Below are positions 58,160 through 64,000 of a DNA stretch of 64,000 nt, in pieces. The DNA is from Amia ocellicauda (Eukaryota > Chordata > Actinopteri > Amiiformes > Amiidae). Each line of letters starts with the position of its first letter. Within the stretch, counting starts at the first letter, position 1. The notes beneath the pieces were generated by a model. It did no database searches and was not told the DNA's origin. It was given only the letters and a program-made list of their open reading frames with translations. Location of the stretch: NCBI RefSeq assembly GCF_036373705.1, contig NC_089856.1:14538501-14602500 (forward strand), written 5' to 3'. The position numbers and the translations under genes were made by a program.

Positions 58160-59510
58160 CTGGGCCTGTCGCCGTATGAGCAGAACTCCCACCCCCACCC
58201 TCCCCACAGGGCTGGTGCAATCCATACTTCTGAGCACTGCAGCTACAAACACATCCCCTTTTTAATAATAGAAATTAAGAATCCCACTCCGTGTGTGAAT
58301 TGTTTCCCCGTCGGCTAGTGCGATGGTTTTAGCATTATTGTGCGGCTGACGTGTGGTGTCGCGGTCGATTGGTCATTCATTCATTGAATTATTATTTGCT
58401 GAGTTACCGGGGTTGGTTAGATGTTTTATATAGGATTGTATGTTTCTGAACCTCGGTTAGGGTTAAATAGCCCAGACCGAGCCAACGTCTGCAATATTTA
58501 ACCCCATGTTTAAACGGGTGACACCGGCATCGAAGTGTCAAATTAACGAGGCAGCTGGCTTTTGGACTTTAAGCGATCGGTTGTTTTTTTTAATACAAAT
58601 TTATATAGATTTGTATGTTTTATTCCTTGAAACCGGTATATAATGGGCTGATCTCGGAATTTAAAAGTGTTACACGTATTTGCGCGTCTTGTGTAAGATG
58701 TTTTTGAGCGCTGGTGTCATCAGCACACTCTTCCATATGGCCGACGTGTGTCTGTAAGGCTACGACGGGGCCTAGTCGTTTCCCCAATCCTCGGCCTAGA
58801 GTAGTGGTAGTGGTTCTACGATTGTAGTGGTTCTCTACGACAATTTTTTCCCACGCATTAACAAACCTTAACAGTTTAATCGGGGAAACTGGTATCGAAA
58901 TGTAATTCTCTGTAAAGGGAGATAGTCTGACAAGCCAAGCGCGTTGCGTTGACTTTCTATACTGTACATAATCGTCCTTGTGTCGGTAGTGAAGGGGTGG
59001 GGGGCACGGTCGTGACTGCAGTGTACTAATGTGACTTTCTACGGAATATTGCACTTTACCCCCTATCCTTCACTGTGGCTCTATCTTTCCCTCCTCCTCT
59101 CTCCTGGTATTGACAGATTAGTCTACTATTACTAACTGTTAAGTGGGCCCAGTCTCGTCAGTATGGCGTACCGAGCCGCTGCGTCCTTAGGGGTCAAATT
59201 ATGTATTGGCACTGAACCTTTTTGGCTAATCTCCCAACAGTTACCTGACTAGGCCTGCTGTGTGTAAATACGTATTATTTTAAAATATATGTATTTAAAT
59301 ATAGAGACATTTATTGCATATCCTTTAAATAAAATACACTGAATAAAAAAGTGTAACAGAAGGAACTGGTTGGGGTGAGTCTGACATAGTCAGAGTCAGG
59401 AACCTACAGCAGTCTAGGGGGTTAACACTGCAGTTAGGCTTCCATTTACGCAACAGACTGAACCATCCCAGTTCTGACTGGACCAACCTGCACTGTGTGT
59501 GTGTGTGTGT
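58160..59510. other. Likely first intron of the unidentified gene
   Basis: No exon could be supported. The text is GC-moderate with scattered short frames, and ends at the Tc1 family B copy. Confidence 0.35.
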
Positions 59511-59513
59511 ATA

Positions 59514-61083
59514 CAGTGAGGGAAAAAAGTATTTGATCCCCTGCTGATTTTGTACGTTTGCCCACTGCCAAAGAAATGATCATTCTATAATTTTAATGGT
59601 AGGTGTATTTTAACAGTGAGAGACAGAATAACAACAAAAAAATCCAGAAAAACGCATTTCAAAAAAGTTATAAATTGATTTGCATGTTAATGAGGGAAAT
59701 AAGTATTTGATCCCCTATCAATCTGCAAGATTTCTGGCTCCCAGGTGTCTTTTATACAGGTAACAAGCTGAGATTAGGAGCACTCTCTTAAAGGGAGAGC
59801 TTCTAATCTCAGCTCGTTACCTGTATAAAAGACAACTGTCCACAGAAGCAATCAATCAATCAGATTCCAAACTCTCCACCATGGCCAAGACCAAAGAGCT
59901 GTCCAAGGGTGTCAGGGACAAGATTGTAGACCTACACAAGGCTGGAATGGGCTACAAGACCATCGCCAAGCAGCTTGGTGACGAGGTGACAACAGTTGGT
60001 GCGATTATTCGCAAATGGAAGAAACACAAAATAACTGTCAGTCTCCTTCGGTCTGGGGCTCCATGCAAGATCTCAATGATCATGAAAACAGTGAGGAATC
60101 AGCCCAGAACTACACGGGAGGATCTTGTTAATGATCTCAAGGCAGCTGGGACCATAGTCACCAAGAAAACAATTGGTAACACACTACGCCGCGAAGGACT
60201 GAAATCCTGCAGCGCCCGCAAGGTCCCCCTGCTCAAGAAAGCACATGTCCAGGCTTGTCTGAAGTTTGCCAATGAACATCTGAATGATTCAGAGAACTGG
60301 GTGAAAATGTTGTGGTCAGATGAGACCAAAATCGAGCTCTTTGGCATCAACTCAACTCGCCGTGTTTGTAGGAGGAGGAATGACCCCAAGAACACCATCC
60401 CCACTGTCAAACATGGAGGTGGAAACATTATGCTTTGGGGGTGTTTTTCTGCTAAGGGGACAGGACAACTGCACCGCATCAAAGGGATGATGGACGGGGC
60501 CATGTACCGTCAAATCTTGGGTGAGAACCTCCTTCCCTCAGCCAGGGCATTGAAAATGGGTCGTGGATAGGTATTCCAGCATGACAATGACCCAAAACTC
60601 ACAGCCAAGGCAACAAAGGAGTGGCTCAAGAAGAAGCACATTAAGGTCCTGGAGTGGCCTAGCCAGTCTCCAGACCTTAATCCCATAGAAAATCTGTGGA
60701 GGGAGCTGAAGGTTCGAGTTGCCAAACGCCAGCCTCGAAACCTTAATGACTTGGAGAGGATCTGCAAAGAGGAGTGGGACAAAATCCCTCCTGAGATGTG
60801 TGCAAACCTGGTGGCCAACTACAAGAAACATCTGACCTCTGTGATTGCCAACAAGGGCTTTGCCACCAAGTACTAAGTCGAAGGGGTCCAATACTTATTT
60901 CCCTCCTTAACATGCAAATCAATTTATAACTTTTTTGAAATGCATTTTTCTGGATTTTTTTGTTGTTATTCTGTCTCTCACTGTTAAAATACACCTACCA
61001 TTAAAATTATAGACTGATCATTTCTTTGTCAGTGGACAAATGTACAAAATCAGCAGGGGATCAAATACTTTTTTCCCTCACTG
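59514..61083 (+). mobile_element. Tc1/mariner element, family B, full-length copy
   Basis: The ends CAGTGAGGGAAAAAAGTATT and AAATACTTTTTTCCCTCACTG are inverse copies with TA on both sides (59512-59513 and 61084-61085). About 1.57 kb, with one transposase frame on the plus strand. Confidence 0.93.
59881..60876 (+). pseudogene. Tc1-type transposase, family B, one in-frame stop
   Basis: The frame is 332 codons long with a single TAG at 60568-60570, where the family has Trp (GRG|W). Before it come [20 protein letters not shown] (helix-turn-helix), [12 protein letters not shown] (Asp 1), and after it [10 protein letters not shown] (Asp 2) and [11 protein letters not shown] (Glu, DD34E). It ends [12 protein letters not shown]-to-TAG change alone inactivates it. 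Two small in-frame deletions also occur against the intron copy. Confidence 0.9.
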
Positions 61084-61089
61084 TATATG

Positions 61090-63780
61090 TGTGTGTGCAT
61101 AGCACACCTCAGTTTCTCTGCCTGATATTTATTTATAAAGCCAGCACTGAAACAAAGTCACATCAATAGAGAGCGGAGAGCAGCTTGACAGCCAGCTGGG
61201 CAGTTCACACACATCTCTGACAAGCACTTGCTCAAGATTAGAATGTTGTTGTTTTTTTTTTTAAACAAATTCTCTCTAAAGAAGCTTTTTAACTGAAGGA
61301 ATTAATAAAATGTATAAAACTTTATATACTTATCCGAACTGTTAAAAATTGCGTATTGAATAACTCTTTATATGTATATAAATGATATATAATGTGTGTC
61401 TGTTTTTGAGTCTGAACTTTGAATATTTCATCATAAAATGCAAATATCCTATATATTGCAAAAAATCCACAAACTGTGTAAAAGTGCTTACAGCAGGTCA
61501 GAGCCCACCAGGTAGAAAGTGTACAGTGATGGAAGGAAATAAGCATTGCATCACACTGTAAGGGCCAGTGCCTTGTGCCTCTGTAATCTGTCCCTGTGTA
61601 ACACTGACATACTTCCAGCCCTTGGTAGAGGAGGTCATTCCCTGTTCTTTCCATCTTATTTTAATTAAATTGAAAGGCTTTTGAAAATAAGAACAGGCGC
61701 ATTACCAGAATGGCTGCTGAGAATGGGGCTGGACACACAGCCGGTCTTGAATGAGATAAGAGGGAGGAGAAGTGCAGTATCAGGTGTAGATTCCACTGCC
61801 TGCTATTACCCCTCTTCACACACATGCATACCCCACTCCCAAAAATTGATATAGAACCACTTTTGTCCTGAACCTCTATAGTACCGATTGGCTGCATTTA
61901 AATTGTAAGCTAAACTGACACTGCAACTGAGAAACCTTTGACTGAACAATGTTTGTGTATGGAACTGCTGAAAATCTGGGGCGGTGGCGCACGTCACCCA
62001 TGGTTGTGTCTTAATGTGCACAAGAGAGACGGAGAGCATGTGTGTGTGAGTGAGAATCTTTCACAGTTATTGCCACAGTGATTATTGCAGGCTATAGCTG
62101 CAATGAGGACTCTTGTTCTGGGCTCTCAATGCCTAGGCATCGATTTTACTATCCAAAAGCAGCAGCAGGCATGTGTGTGTGCAGGCATGCATACACGTGC
62201 GTGTGCATGCTTGTGTGTGTGCATGTAACTGTATGTGTGTGTAGCTTTAAGACCGGCAACAGCAAAGCAGCTGTGAGGTTCATTATGTAACCTTGCCTGT
62301 GTCCTTCGAAGGGCAAACTTTAATAAAAGTCTAACTAGCGATGGATGGATGGATGCATGCATGCATGTATTTGCCGGTGGAAGATAAGAGCTGGTCACAA
62401 GATGCACTAGGTTCTAGGCCCAGATTTACATGTGGTAACCTGACTGTAGATTGGTGACTCAGCAGGGGTTTGGGTCAGTTGTATCGGTTTGGAACAGTTA
62501 GGTCAGAAACTGCTCTGAGGAGCATGGTCGCGTGGACACCGATGCACTCAAAATGCTTACGAAATCACACCACTCAGCACATTCCCTCCTCCTCAACAAC
62601 AACAACAATAATAACAGCAGTCACAGGGATCAGAGCAATGCTACTGCAGGATGCAGTGGTTCAGTGACTTGTGATTTTTGTCTGATTTGTATAGCTTTTG
62701 GAAGGGAGAAAACCATCTCTGGGGGTCAAAGGTCTGATGGTTTTTCTCTTTTGGGGAGTTTCTCTCCTGTGTGCCTCATGGTTGTATGTTGATTCCTGTG
62801 CTTCTGCGATGACCTTGACAGTTTTACACCTGTGAAAGGGGCCTTGAGAAGGGCGTTCTATCAAATAAACATTGAATTGGATTATGGGTGTAGCTATAAA
62901 CACTGCTGGTTTGTGGCTCCTAGGGGCCAAGCCTGCCACACCACTCTTGCACACCAATGTGCTGTGGGAGGGAGACTCACCGGTGGCCCAGTAGTTCAGT
63001 CTCCTTTCCAGGCTCTGAGGTCCTGTGATGGGAAGATGGTGGGATCAGCTCATTGTTGAGCAGTTCCTTTAATCTATATGGATTCCTAAGAGATCTATAT
63101 ATATGTGTTTGTGTGTGTGTATGTACATAATATATATATGTGTGTGTGTGTATAAATATGTATATATGTTGTAATTAGTTTGTTTTTTCCTGACTTTTTT
63201 TTCCCCCTGAATCCAGTCTGGATTGTTCTGTACAGGTGGTTGTTTTTTTATGTGTCCTGTGAGGTGGGGGGGCAGCAGATAGGGTAACTTTCCCTTGAAA
63301 ATACTATTAAGGAAAAGAGAGTTCAATATAGTGCAATACACAAGCAACACGTCCTGCAAACTTTTAAACTGGATGTGGCTCGCTCTCTGTCTCGTGTTCC
63401 GCTTTTGCGCCATCCCGTCCTTGCAGCCCTGCGCCCATGTGCTCGGCCCGCTGTCAGCCATGCTGCGGCGTTGGGGGCGGGATCCCGGAAGCAGAAACGG
63501 CGGTATCACGAGCGGAAAGGGTCTATCTGTCAACTGTGGCGGAATTGACTGACAGTATTCTCCGCCAATGTGGAGGCTGAGATTGGTGGCTCAGTGGTGT
63601 TGGGGGGGAGGTGTATGTGTGCGCGAGTGTTTGAGAGGGAGGAGGCAAGGAGGGGAAGAGAGTGAGAGTGAAGGCCGGTTGAAATACTTTTTTTTTTTTT
63701 TGCATGCTCGTCTGTTTTGCCGAATTGCTTTATTTAATTTATTTCAAAACTTTTATTTATTTATTTAACACCCGTTAAGA
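61090..63780. other. Interval with microsatellites, no gene supported
   Basis: TG/TA runs at 63090-63170, GGAT/GCAT runs at 62340-62370 and a T run before 63700 occur. Only short frames are present. A possible short repeat at 62960-63050 was not assigned. Confidence 0.35.
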
Positions 63781-63848
63781 TTCGGACAAATTAAACGGCG
63801 ACACGGGTAGTGGGGGATTGGAGACTGGTTTCGTGGCGTGGACGGAGA

Positions 63849-63866
63849 ATGCTGCTGTTTGTGGAG
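63849..63866 (+). other. Possible short first coding exon at window end
   Basis: ATGCTGCTGTTTGTGGAG is followed at once by GTAAGAAG, a donor, in CpG-rich text. It gives MLLFVE. The gene continues outside the window or is not a gene. Confidence 0.25.
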
Positions 63867-64000
63867 GTAAGAAGACGTGCGTGTCGCGTCGGGGTTTAAA
63901 GTGCGGGCTGGGACTCGCGGCGGCAGGGCGGGCTGCATGGACCCGGCACAGGCAGGTCCATGTGACTGGGCTAACACAAGGCCTCAGAGCCGGCCTCCCT

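Overview
The window looks like ray-finned fish nuclear DNA. The reasons are two vertebrate genes with ordinary GT-AG introns, a dense mix of Tc1/mariner, hAT, CACTA-like and DIRS-like elements, many TA, ATT and TG microsatellites, and a CpG-rich promoter region. I cannot name the species.

Layout. From 1 to about 30.2 kb there is mostly mobile DNA. It holds a pair of duplicated 81-nt exon-like units on the minus strand (1.1-1.5 kb), two arrays of palindromic GATATC repeats (2.8-3.1 and 5.1-5.35 kb), and an 8.5-kb element with CACTG...CAGTG ends (6088-14585). That element carries a broken transposase-like gene and a second, intron-containing gene with a CIDE-N domain. Then come a Tc1 element and its fold-back derivative, a hAT remnant (17.4-19.5 kb), a second hAT with a perfect 8-bp target duplication and a nested Tc1 (21.1-23.85 kb), a DIRS-like retroelement fragment (24.8-27.6 kb) and a third small hAT (27.8-28.6 kb).

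From 30.2 to 50.3 kb lies the separase gene (ESPL1) on the plus strand. I could join 31 coding exons in frame, giving 2243 residues with the catalytic His and Cys in the C-terminal exons. Its introns hold a 5'-truncated LINE with a 15-bp target duplication and a Tc1 nested in a hAT-like element. Two more Tc1-type remnants follow (50.5-52.4 kb). PFDN5 (prefoldin subunit 5, six exons, 153 residues) spans 53.6-56.6 kb on the plus strand. ESPL1 next to PFDN5 matches the human chromosome 12q13 neighbourhood.

After PFDN5 there is a CpG-rich 5' end of an unidentified gene (57.5-58.15 kb), a nearly complete Tc1 element with one nonsense codon (59.5-61.1 kb), and a possible second first exon near 63.85 kb.

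How the genes work. Separase cuts cohesin to release sister chromatids, and its promoter carries a CCAAT box and a CHR-like TTTGAA, as expected for a G2/M gene. Prefoldin hands unfolded actin and tubulin to the TRiC chaperonin. The most unusual item is the CIDE-N domain gene carried inside the CACTA-like transposon.
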